This document shows, piece after piece, positions 18,057 through 25,564 of a stretch of DNA of 64,000 nt. Numbering within the stretch: the stretch's first letter is position 1; every line of letters begins with the position of its first letter. A program made the translations under genes and the position numbers. Source of the DNA: Methylobacterium sp. BTF04. GTDB taxonomy: Bacteria; Pseudomonadota; Alphaproteobacteria; Rhizobiales; Beijerinckiaceae. The stretch spans positions 113,635 through 177,634 of the forward strand of contig NZ_JAAHTB010000006.1 of NCBI RefSeq assembly GCF_010692745.1, read 5' to 3'. A model generated the notes under the pieces. That model was not told the DNA's origin. It worked only from the letters and a program-made list of their open reading frames with translations, and did no database searches.

Positions 18057-18863
18057 ATGCAACCCGCGATAGCCATGCTGCCAACGATCAAGTCGATGAT
18101 CCGAGATACGCCGCTGCTGCGCGAGACAGCGTTGCGATTGCGTGCCATCACCCATTCGGTCGCGACGGCGCCGTCCGGCCTCTACGTCCTGTGCTACCAT
18201 CACATTCCCGCCGCGTGGCAGGCCCGGTTCGAAGCGCAACTGCGCTTCCTCGGCCGCCACGGCACGTTCGTCGATGCCGATCGCGCCGCCGACCTCGTCG
18301 CGACGGGGGGAGCGGCGACCGGTCGCTTCTTCCTCGTGAGCTTCGACGACGGCTATACCGACAGCTGCGACGTCGCTCTCCCGGTCCTGACCGCGCTCGG
18401 TATCCCGGCGATCGTCTTCCTGGTCAGCGACTGGCTCGATGCCCCGCCGGTCTCGGCCGGGCGCCGCGATGGCTACATGACGCGTGCCGATGTCGAGACG
18501 TGGTGCGAAGCGGGCTTACAGATCGGCTCTCACTCGGCGACACACCGCAACCTGAAGCATCTTACGCCTGACGCGATCACCGAGGAAATGACGCGCTCCC
18601 GCCATGCCCTCGAAGCGCTGACCGGGAGGCCGATCCGGCACTTCGCCTGTCCCTGGGGCGTCGCCGGCCGGGACTTCGATCCCGCCAGCGATCCTGCACT
18701 TGCGGCGGCGGCGGGCTACCGCACCTTCCACACTACCCGGCGCGGGCAGGCGCGCTCGGCCGCCGATCTGCTGCTGCTGCCGCGACACGTCCTCGAGCCC
18801 CAGTGGGATCTCTACCAACTCGATGCCCTGCTCGGTGGCCGCGCGAACCATGCCGGCCATTGA
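18057..18863 (+). CDS. Polysaccharide deacetylase (NodB homology) family protein
   Basis: The 268-residue CE4-type protein shows the NodB motifs in order: VSFDDGYTD (catalytic Asp and metal Asp), GSHSATHRNL (metal His pair) and FACPWG. It would remove N-acetyl groups from a polysaccharide or lipid-linked sugar. No clear signal peptide is visible, so it may act in the cytoplasm or be membrane-attached through the N-terminal hydrophobic stretch. An ATG at 18075 is an alternative start. The stop overlaps the next glycosyltransferase by 14 bases, so they form an operon. Confidence 0.87.
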   Translation: MQPAIAMLPTIKSMIRDTPLLRETALRLRAITHSVATAPSGLYVLCYHHIPAAWQARFEAQLRFLGRHGTFVDADRAADLVATGGAATGRFFLVSFDDGYTDSCDVALPVLTALGIPAIVFLVSDWLDAPPVSAGRRDGYMTRADVETWCEAGLQIGSHSATHRNLKHLTPDAITEEMTRSRHALEALTGRPIRHFACPWGVAGRDFDPASDPALAAAAGYRTFHTTRRGQARSAADLLLLPRHVLEPQWDLYQLDALLGGRANHAGH

Positions 18864-19965
18864 CGCGCGCAGGCCCGGCCCCGTCGTCATTCTCGTCGGA
18901 GCGCTCGCGCCTTACACGCATCGCCTCTACGAGCGGGTAGCGGCGGAACTCAACCGGCCGCTCCACGTCCTCGCCTGCACGGCGCGTGAAGCGGCGCGGC
19001 AATGGGAACTGCCCGGACAGCACGCCTACCGGTTCGAGGTGCTGCCGGGACTGCGCTGGTATCGCAGCGCGCTCAGCAACGTCTATCTGAACCCTGCGGT
19101 GCTTCCCCGCCTGCGCGCGATCCGGCCTTCGGTGCTGATCGTCAACGATTTCGCGCCGACGATGCTGCTGGCGGCGGCGTTCGCCAAAATCTCGGGTGTT
19201 CCCTACGGCGTGCGAACCGACGGTGTGCCGGAAACCGATCCCGGATTGCACTCGTTGCCGCATCGCCTGGTACGCCGGGCTTTGCTGCCGGCCGCCGATT
19301 TCGGCATCGGCGCGAGCGAAGGCAGCCGCGCGCTGTTCGCCGCCTACGGGCTGGACCGGTCGCGGACGGTGGTGGCGCCGCTGTTCCCGGCCTGGGAGCC
19401 CGAGGCGCCGATCCGTGACGAACCGAGGCCCTACGATCTGCTGTTCTGCGGCATGCTGAACGACGATGTGAAGGGCGCCCGATTCTTCACGGACGTGGTA
19501 CTCGGCTGCCGCGAGCGCGGACGCGCGCTTTCGGTCCGCGTGGCCGGCGATGGACCGCTCCGTGCCGAGATGGAGGGACGCTTCGTAGCGGCCGGCATCA
19601 CCGCGCATTTCGACGGCTTCGTGCAGCAGCAGGATTTGCGGTCCGTCTACGCCTCGGCGCGCCTGTTCCTGTTTCCGAGCCGCGGCGACGTGTGGGGCAT
19701 CGTGGTGCAGGAAGCGCTGCAGAGCGGCACGGCGGTTCTGGCGTCTCCCCATTCCGGGGCGGCACGTGAACTTCTGGAGCCCTATGCCTGCGGCATGGTT
19801 CATCCCCTCGTGGTCGAGACCTGGGTCGAGGCCGTGTTCCAGCTCCTCGATGATTCCGAAGTCAGAGCCGCCATGGGCAAACGGGCGCAGGTAGCGCTCG
19901 ATCGGTTTTCCCTCGCCACGGCCGCCGACGCCTATCGGCAGGTCCTGCGCACCGAGCGACGATAG
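18850..19965 (+). CDS. Glycosyltransferase family 4 protein
   Basis: This GT-B enzyme of about 371 residues has a C-terminal half with the group 1 pattern VAGDGPLRAEME, FDGFVQQQDLRSVYASA and the donor-binding segment FPSRGDVWGIVVQEAL (the E-x7-E region). It would transfer a sugar from a nucleotide donor to the lipid-linked repeat unit. I chose the ATG at 18850, which overlaps the deacetylase stop by 14 bases. The open frame runs upstream only as an overlap shadow. Acceptor and sugar are unknown. Confidence 0.87.
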   Translation: MPAIDARRPGPVVILVGALAPYTHRLYERVAAELNRPLHVLACTAREAARQWELPGQHAYRFEVLPGLRWYRSALSNVYLNPAVLPRLRAIRPSVLIVNDFAPTMLLAAAFAKISGVPYGVRTDGVPETDPGLHSLPHRLVRRALLPAADFGIGASEGSRALFAAYGLDRSRTVVAPLFPAWEPEAPIRDEPRPYDLLFCGMLNDDVKGARFFTDVVLGCRERGRALSVRVAGDGPLRAEMEGRFVAAGITAHFDGFVQQQDLRSVYASARLFLFPSRGDVWGIVVQEALQSGTAVLASPHSGAARELLEPYACGMVHPLVVETWVEAVFQLLDDSEVRAAMGKRAQVALDRFSLATAADAYRQVLRTERR

Positions 19966-20044
19966 GACCTGCCTGGGCGCGAATTTTACGAAATGCCGTA
20001 GGGGTCGCCGTTGCTGCCGCGAGCAGCCAAAGGCCCCGCCGCCG

Positions 20045-20911
20045 CTACGTCCGCCGGATCGCCTCTCGCAGTACGATGGCGATGAAGCGGGGGACCACGG
20101 TGGCGTAGCGTCGCGACAGGCGACGCGGTTCGCGGATCAGCCGGTACAGCCATTCGAGCCCGGCACGCTGCAGGACCTTCGGCGCCCGTGGGATCGCGCC
20201 GATGTTCACGTCGAAGGCCGCGCCGACACCCATCGCCACCGTTCCGGGCAGGTGCGGCGCGTGGGCATGCATGAAGAGTTCCTGCTTGGGCGTCCCGAGA
20301 CCGATCCACAGGACCTGTGCGCCGCAGGCACCGATCTTCGCCCGCATCGCCTTGGTTTCGGCGTCGGTCAGCGGACGAAACGGCAGGGTCTCGTATCCGG
20401 CCACCGCCAGGCCCGGCACCCGCACCTGCATCTCGCGGGCGAGCGTTTCCGCGACGCCGGGGCCTCCGCCGAGGAAGTAGTGGCGCCAGCCGTGCGCGAG
20501 GCCCGCCCGGCACATGGCTTCCACCGATTCGATTCCGGGCACCTGAGCGATGGCGTCGTGCCCGCGCAGGCGGCCGATCCAGGCGAGCGGCCGGCCGTCG
20601 GCACACACCAGGAGGGCGGCCTCGTGCGCGTCGCGCAACACGGCATCGTCCTGTGCCCGCACGATGCCGTGGGCATCACGGAAGACCACGAACGCGCCCG
20701 GCACCGCCCGGCCGCGGGCCAGCCGCCGGGCGAGCGCGGCGGAGAGGCCCTTCATATCGGTGATCGAGACCGGCACGCCGCCGAGCCTGTAATAGGCAAT
20801 GCCGGGATCGTGCCCACGGGCCGGTCCGTGCCGTTCGGGTTTCTGCAAAACGATGTCTTCGCCCTCTGACACGGAGGAGATATCGGCCATGGCTCGGTCT
20901 TCTCCCGTCAT
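20045..20911 (-). CDS. WecG/TagA/CpsF family glycosyltransferase
   Basis: This GT26 enzyme of 288 residues contains the family segments CADGRPLAWIGRL, HYFLGGGPGVAETLA, WIGLGTPKQELFM and AFDVNIGAIPRAP. The last corresponds to the GxxFDxxAG-like site. WecG/TagA enzymes transfer N-acetylmannosamine(uronic acid)-type sugars early in wall or surface polysaccharide assembly. The start overlaps the stop of the upstream glycosyltransferase (ATGA). It is convergent with the GT4 gene ending at 19965. Confidence 0.88.
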   Translation of the reverse strand: MTGEDRAMADISSVSEGEDIVLQKPERHGPARGHDPGIAYYRLGGVPVSITDMKGLSAALARRLARGRAVPGAFVVFRDAHGIVRAQDDAVLRDAHEAALLVCADGRPLAWIGRLRGHDAIAQVPGIESVEAMCRAGLAHGWRHYFLGGGPGVAETLAREMQVRVPGLAVAGYETLPFRPLTDAETKAMRAKIGACGAQVLWIGLGTPKQELFMHAHAPHLPGTVAMGVGAAFDVNIGAIPRAPKVLQRAGLEWLYRLIREPRRLSRRYATVVPRFIAIVLREAIRRT

Positions 20912-22143
20912 CGCGTCGAAATCGGTTGCTCTGCGGCGCGGGCCGCAATCGCATCCCGGTAGATCGTGAGCGCCTGGGCGGTGACGGATGCCTCCGTCCA
21001 GGTCCGCTCGTAGGTCTCCCGCGCCGCGGCCCCCATCCGGGCCGTGGTGTGCGGTTCGTCGATGATCCGATCCAGCGCGCGCGCGAGATCGGCGGGATCA
21101 CCGGCCTCGGCGTGGAGACCGGTGACGCCGTCTACCACCAGGTCGGCGAGGGCACCGATACGCGAGGCCACCACCGGGGTCGCGACGGCGAACGCCTCGG
21201 CGATCACCATCGGCAACCCCTCGTAGCAGAGCGAGGGCACCACGAGGGCGGCCGCCGCCTCCATGGCTTTGCGGACCGCATCACGATCGCGGTAGCCGAT
21301 GAGCGTGAGATTGGGGACATCGCGCAGCATCGCTTCGAGGGGCCCTTCGCCGATGACGCGGATGGGTGCCCGCGTCAGCGCGGCCGCGGCGATCAGCGGC
21401 GCGATCCCCTTCTCGGTGCTGAAGCGGCCGACGAAGAGAATCCCCGAACGGGGACCGTTTTTCGGCACACCCGGATCGGCGAGCCCGTTGGGCTTGACCC
21501 TGATCCGGCTGGCCGGGACCCCTGCGGCAAGAAAACGGTCGCGTGCAAACGCACTCAAGGCGATGAAGCGGTCGACGTCCCGCGCCCACGTGCCCCTGCG
21601 ACGATGGACGTCGATCATCCGGGCCACCGCCAGCGAGCCGAGCCGCGAGCCGCGATAGCACCGGTAGCGCACGGCATTGTAGGGCGATCCGTCGATGCAC
21701 CGTTCGCACGGGGCGGAATCCCGCATCATGATGCCGTTGGCGCAGGTGATGCGGAAATTGTGCAGCGTCTGCACCGTCGCGGTACCGGTCGCCCGGATCG
21801 CGGCATGCACTCCGGGCGAAATCAGCGGAAACACGTTGTGGATATGGACGACGTCCGGCCGAAAGGCACGGGTCGCTGCCACCACGGCCGCAATGCCGCG
21901 TGGTGCCTGCGGCGCTTCCCAGGCGGTGCGCAACCGGTCGAGGGTGGTCTCGATCGATGCGTTGTCGAAGAAGAGGGTTTCCACTGTCTGACCGGCGCGA
22001 CGCAGGCTCTCGACCTCCTGCTCGACCACCGCGTCCTCGCCGCCGCGGATCTGATAGCGGTTGTGCACCACGAGGATACGCAGCGGCGGCAGCGGGGCGT
22101 CGAACCGAATCAGGCGGACGTCATCGGGTGCAATCGGATTCAT
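20908..22143 (-). CDS. Glycosyltransferase family 4 protein
   Basis: This GT-B glycosyltransferase of about 411 residues opens with ILVVHNRYQIRGGEDAVVEQE, which is 21 residues at 27-47, and carries VIGEGPLEAMLRDVPNL and SLCYEGLPMVIAEAFA (E-x7-E) in the C-terminal half. The GGED opening is common in GT4 enzymes of capsule and EPS clusters. A CxxC-type pair around CANGIMMRDSAPCERC suggests a bound metal (inference). I chose the ATG at 22143 (MNPIAPDD). It is co-transcribed with the WecG-like gene through a four-base overlap. Confidence 0.87.
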   Translation of the reverse strand: MNPIAPDDVRLIRFDAPLPPLRILVVHNRYQIRGGEDAVVEQEVESLRRAGQTVETLFFDNASIETTLDRLRTAWEAPQAPRGIAAVVAATRAFRPDVVHIHNVFPLISPGVHAAIRATGTATVQTLHNFRITCANGIMMRDSAPCERCIDGSPYNAVRYRCYRGSRLGSLAVARMIDVHRRRGTWARDVDRFIALSAFARDRFLAAGVPASRIRVKPNGLADPGVPKNGPRSGILFVGRFSTEKGIAPLIAAAALTRAPIRVIGEGPLEAMLRDVPNLTLIGYRDRDAVRKAMEAAAALVVPSLCYEGLPMVIAEAFAVATPVVASRIGALADLVVDGVTGLHAEAGDPADLARALDRIIDEPHTTARMGAAARETYERTWTEASVTAQALTIYRDAIAARAAEQPISTR

Positions 22144-22829
22144 CGTGGCGTGCTCGATTACACGGCCGGGCGGACATCGATGCAGCGGCACCGAACTGCC
22201 CTATCGGAATCCACTGAACGAGAAACACCCGTCGACAACATGCCGTGCCTGTCTGTGCGCCGCCCGAGCAGCGTGAACGATGAAACGCGAAGGCCGGCTT
22301 GAGTGAGACGACCGAAAATCCTGACTTCAGCTAAGTGAACTGTCCTGATAAAAAAATCGCTTTGAACTCAAAACAAACAGCGCCGAAGGGTCTGACTTAG
22401 TTCATAGCAAGATGAACGGTTGGTTATATCACAGCGCGACGTTTTGTATGATTTTATACAATGAGGGTCAATCCGCACCGCACGCCGATGGAAGGCCGCG
22501 TTTCGAACGTCAGGCGGTGACCCGAAAAATCGGGGAACCCTGGGGCCGCACGCCGAGGCGGCACGACGCAGGCCTTTCGCAATGATCGGCTCGGATTGGC
22601 CGCGTACGAAGACAAGACCCAGCCGAGGCGTGGCGTTCTCCGATCCGGTGAGAACCTACCCACACAGAACGTTGCATTCGAGGAACACCGCGCGGCGCCT
22701 GTCGTTGTTGGGTGTGAACGGCCCTGCGGCAGGCGTCTACGCCCGACCCAGGACGAGACGGTCGCCCAACGGACGCGAGAAAATTCTCAGAATCCCGCGG
22801 CGGCCTTCCTGAGAGACAGAGGACTCACC
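22144..22829. other. Long non-coding region with AT-rich core and palindrome
   Basis: About 690 bp between a leftward glycosyltransferase and dps. The segment 22310-22465 is markedly AT-rich, with an A tract at 22351-22357, and holds the palindrome at 22444-22461. The right part (22470-22829) returns to high GC, and its open frames look like shadows. It presumably holds the divergent promoters of the glycosyltransferase operon and dps. No RNA gene was recognised. Confidence 0.5.
22444..22461. promoter_or_regulatory. Operator-like palindrome TTGTAT-N6-ATACAA
   Basis: A six-base inverted repeat with a six-base AT-rich spacer sits in the low-GC segment between the EPS glycosyltransferase operon and dps. 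Its size and location fit a dimeric repressor site, but the binding protein is unknown. Confidence 0.4.
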
Positions 22830-23381
22830 ATGGCAGACAAGGCGAATAACGGTCGTCAGCGCCTCCACGAGACGCAGAACGGCACCAAGTCCAATGCAAA
22901 GCGCGTGTCCATCGACGTGCTGTCGGCGCGACTTTCGGACGGAATCGACCTCGCGCTCGACGTCAAGCAGGCGCACTGGAACCTGAAGGGTCCGCAATTC
23001 ATCGGCATCCACGAAATGCTCGACGGGTTCCGCACCGAACTTGACGATTACAACGACAAGGTCGCGGAGCGCATCACGCAGCTCGGCGGCACCGCGCGCG
23101 GCACCGCCGTCTCGGTGGCTGCCGATTCGAAGCTAGCGCCTTATCCCCTCGACGCCTACGCGGTCGCCGATCACCTCGCCGCGCTGATCGATCGGTACGG
23201 CGCCTATGCGAACTCCGTACGCGAGAACATTGACGAGACCGATGAAGCCGGCGACGCCGGAACCGCAGACCTCCTCACCGAGGTGTCACGCGGCGTCGAC
23301 AAGCAGCTTTGGTTCCTCGAGGCCCACGTCCAGGAGCCGACCGGCACCATGCGTGACGGCGACCACGCCGGTAAGCGCTGA
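22830..23381 (+). CDS. dps: DNA starvation/stationary-phase protection protein Dps
   Basis: Dps is a ferritin-like dodecamer that binds DNA and oxidises and stores ferrous iron, limiting Fenton damage. The 183 residues include the inter-subunit ferroxidase ligands of the family: His49 in KQAHWNLKGP, His61, Asp65 and nearby acidic residues in HEMLDGFRTELDDY. The N-terminal extension (residues 1-25) is Lys/Arg/Asn-rich and could bind DNA. I chose the ATG at 22830, preceded by GAGAGACAGAGGA. The longer frame upstream is not conserved-looking. A strong terminator follows. Confidence 0.94.
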   Translation: MADKANNGRQRLHETQNGTKSNAKRVSIDVLSARLSDGIDLALDVKQAHWNLKGPQFIGIHEMLDGFRTELDDYNDKVAERITQLGGTARGTAVSVAADSKLAPYPLDAYAVADHLAALIDRYGAYANSVRENIDETDEAGDAGTADLLTEVSRGVDKQLWFLEAHVQEPTGTMRDGDHAGKR

Positions 23382-23400
23382 TCCTATCGAACTGATGTTG

Positions 23401-23431
23401 ATGGGGTGTCGTATCGCGACACCCCATTTTT
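23401..23431 (+). terminator. Intrinsic terminator of dps
   Basis: A perfect 11-bp inverted repeat (23401-23411 and 23417-23427, loop TATCG) is followed by TTTTT, 20 bases after the dps stop codon. Confidence 0.9.
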
Positions 23432-23664
23432 GTATCAGCGACCTCATTCGAGCGGGTGCTGAGAAAAGAATCGTTGCCGGTCCCAGGACCGCTACAGCGA
23501 GAACCGCGGCCTTTACAGGTTAAGGGCTGAGATTGGTCTATCGCTCGAAAGCGCGCGGCTGAGCGGATCGGGTCGGGATTATACCCCCGACGCGGCCTCA
23601 AGCTTCGTGGCCGCGAACTCGCGTCGAACGAACCTGCCGGCGTGCATTGTCGGGAGAAAATGAC

Positions 23665-23740
23665 TGGTGCCGCAAGAGGGATTCGAACCCCCGACCCCCT
23701 CATTACGAATGAGGTGCTCTACCAGCTGAGCTATTGCGGC
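23665..23740 (-). tRNA. tRNA-Thr (anticodon CGT)
   Basis: The minus strand folds as a complete cloverleaf: acceptor GCCGCAA/TTGCGGC, D arm GCTC-loop-GAGC, anticodon arm CCTCA-TTCGTAA-TGAGG with anticodon CGT, and T arm with TTCGAAT loop. Discriminator A and an encoded CCA are present (76 nt). It reads ACG codons. It stands alone between dps and the terB-like gene. Confidence 0.96.
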
Positions 23741-23964
23741 GAGATCCAAACGGAAGAAGCTTCCGGGGCGGACCGTTCGGTGAGCGTCATATCGCTCCGA
23801 TCCGAGTCTGGCAAGATGCGAGTTGGCGCCGGATCAGGGCGGAAGACGATGCAGCGCGGACACGGTGACAGCGTATCTCAGTCTCGCCCTGCGTAGGAGC
23901 AGTCCTGTTGCTTGACGGGCCCCGGCCCGGACTCAAAGGGTTGTGACGTTCCAGAAGGATCGTC

Positions 23965-24450
23965 ATGTCGCTGATCACCCGCCTTCGCGCCTACGCCGCC
24001 GACGCCTTCGGCATCGCCGGGCAACCGGACGTCGCGGAGGAGGCCGACGAACGCCTCGCGGCGATCGCACTGCTGGTTCATGTCGCGCGCGCCGACGGCG
24101 TTCTTGCGCCCGTGGAGACCGAGCGCCTGGCGCGGCTCGTCGAGGGCCGTTTCGCGCAGACGCGGGTCGAGGCCGAGGCGCTGATCGCGCGCGCGGCCGC
24201 CTTCGACGCACAGACTCGCGACATGGCGGTGCTGGTCGAGATGATGGGGCATGAGCCCGATGCCGAGGCGCGCCGGCGCCTCTTGGCGATGGCCTGGTCG
24301 GTCGCCAATGCCGATGGCGTCATCCACGAATTCGAGGAGGCGTTGGTCTGGCGCCTCGGGCGCCTGCTCGGCTTCGACGATGCCGCCATCGGGCAGGCTC
24401 GCGAGGGCGTCGGCGACGGTCGCGGCCTCACGGCGCCATCCGCCCAATGA
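23965..24450 (+). CDS. TerB family protein
   Basis: The 161-residue cytoplasmic protein has the two-repeat acidic helical pattern of TerB-like domains: VARADGVLAPVETERLARLV and later ANADGVIHEFEEALVWRLG. Each carries an Asp-Gly and Glu cluster able to bind divalent metal. TerB proteins are linked to tellurite and stress responses through metal-dependent membrane complexes. The precise role here is unknown. The stop overlaps the lrgA start (ATGA), which ties it to the two membrane genes downstream. Confidence 0.85.
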   Translation: MSLITRLRAYAADAFGIAGQPDVAEEADERLAAIALLVHVARADGVLAPVETERLARLVEGRFAQTRVEAEALIARAAAFDAQTRDMAVLVEMMGHEPDAEARRRLLAMAWSVANADGVIHEFEEALVWRLGRLLGFDDAAIGQAREGVGDGRGLTAPSAQ

Positions 24451-24842
24451 TCGTCAGCCTGACCCTGATCCTGGCCGCCCAGCTTCTCGGGGAGGCGCTG
24501 ACGCGCGCCCTCAACCTGCCGGTGCCAGGGCCGGTACTGGGCATGGCGCTCTTGCTGGTGTTCTTCATCGTCCGCGACCGATCGCTGGCGGTATCGCGAA
24601 AAATCCTGCCGCCGCCGCTGGTCGATGGGCGCCTGGAGGAAACCGGGAAGACCCTGCTCGCCAACCTTTCGCTGATGTTCGTGCCGGCGGGCGCCGGCAT
24701 CGTCGGGCGCCTCGACGTCCTTGCGGTGCAAGGGACCGCCCTCGCCATCGTGGTTCTGCTCTCGACGCTGATGACGCTGGCGGCGACCGCGTTCACCTTC
24801 GTCGCCGTATCGCGCTGGCTAAAGCCGGGGGAGGGCCGGTGA
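24447..24842 (+). CDS. lrgA: CidA/LrgA family membrane protein
   Basis: The 131-residue protein has four hydrophobic segments, the N-terminal LPVPGPVLGMALLL motif and the central LLANLSLMFVPAGAGI motif, all diagnostic of CidA/LrgA. The family was first described as holin-like. Later work ties LrgA/LrgB to transport of pyruvate or, in the plant homologue PLGG1, of glycolate and glycerate. It overlaps both neighbours by four bases and forms a unit with lrgB. Confidence 0.9.
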   Translation: MIVSLTLILAAQLLGEALTRALNLPVPGPVLGMALLLVFFIVRDRSLAVSRKILPPPLVDGRLEETGKTLLANLSLMFVPAGAGIVGRLDVLAVQGTALAIVVLLSTLMTLAATAFTFVAVSRWLKPGEGR

Positions 24843-25555
24843 CCGGCGAATTCGCCGTCTGGGTCTACCTGTCGCGCACGCCTCTGCTCTGGCTGACCGT
24901 CACGCTGATGGCCTACGTGGTGGCCGACCGGATCGCCACGGCCACAAACCGGCATCCCCTCGCCAATCCGGTGCTCATCGCCATCGCGATCACGGCCTGC
25001 ATCCTGAAGCTGACCGAGACGCCCTACGCCACCTATTTCGAAGGCGCGCAGTTCGTCCACTTCCTGCTCGGCCCGGCCACCGTCGTCCTCGCGATTCCGC
25101 TCTACGAGTATCGCGCCACCGTCGTGCGCTCGCTGGTGCCGATGCTGGCGGCGCTCCTCGTCGGTTCGGTGGTGGCGCTGGCCTCGGCGTTGATCCTGGC
25201 GAGCGCGCTGGGGATCCCGCGTGACGTCATCGTTTCGATCGCACCGAAATCGGTGACGACGGGCGTGGCCATGGGCATCGCCCAGACCTTGGGGGGAGAC
25301 CCGACCTTGGCGGCCGTCATCGTCATGCTCACCGGCATGACCGGAGGCATCCTGGTGACGCCGCTGATGAACGTCCTTCGCATCAGGGACATGCGCGCGC
25401 GGGGCTTTGCCGCCGGACTCGCCGCACATGGGGTCGGCACGGCGCGCGCCTTTCAGGTGAACGAGGTCGCCGGTGCCTTCGCCGGCATCGCGCTCGGGCT
25501 CAACGCCTTCGTCACCGCGATCCTGGCGCCGGTCGCGGTGACGTTCTTGCGGTAG
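24839..25555 (+). CDS. lrgB: LrgB/CidB family membrane protein
   Basis: The 238-residue polytopic membrane protein carries the LrgB hallmark segments IAPKSVTTGVAMGIA and the C-terminal AAHGVGTARAFQ. The GTG start at 24839 overlaps the lrgA stop (GTGA), so I rejected the longer open frame, which is shadow. It is the partner of LrgA in a presumed two-component carrier. It ends nine bases from the convergent ABC transporter gene. Confidence 0.92.
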   Translation: MTGEFAVWVYLSRTPLLWLTVTLMAYVVADRIATATNRHPLANPVLIAIAITACILKLTETPYATYFEGAQFVHFLLGPATVVLAIPLYEYRATVVRSLVPMLAALLVGSVVALASALILASALGIPRDVIVSIAPKSVTTGVAMGIAQTLGGDPTLAAVIVMLTGMTGGILVTPLMNVLRIRDMRARGFAAGLAAHGVGTARAFQVNEVAGAFAGIALGLNAFVTAILAPVAVTFLR

Positions 25556-25564
25556 GCTTTGGGG

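Noticed and set aside
22582..22812. Possible small gene before dps
   Set aside because: No family match in the translated sequence, and it runs into the dps leader and ribosome site.
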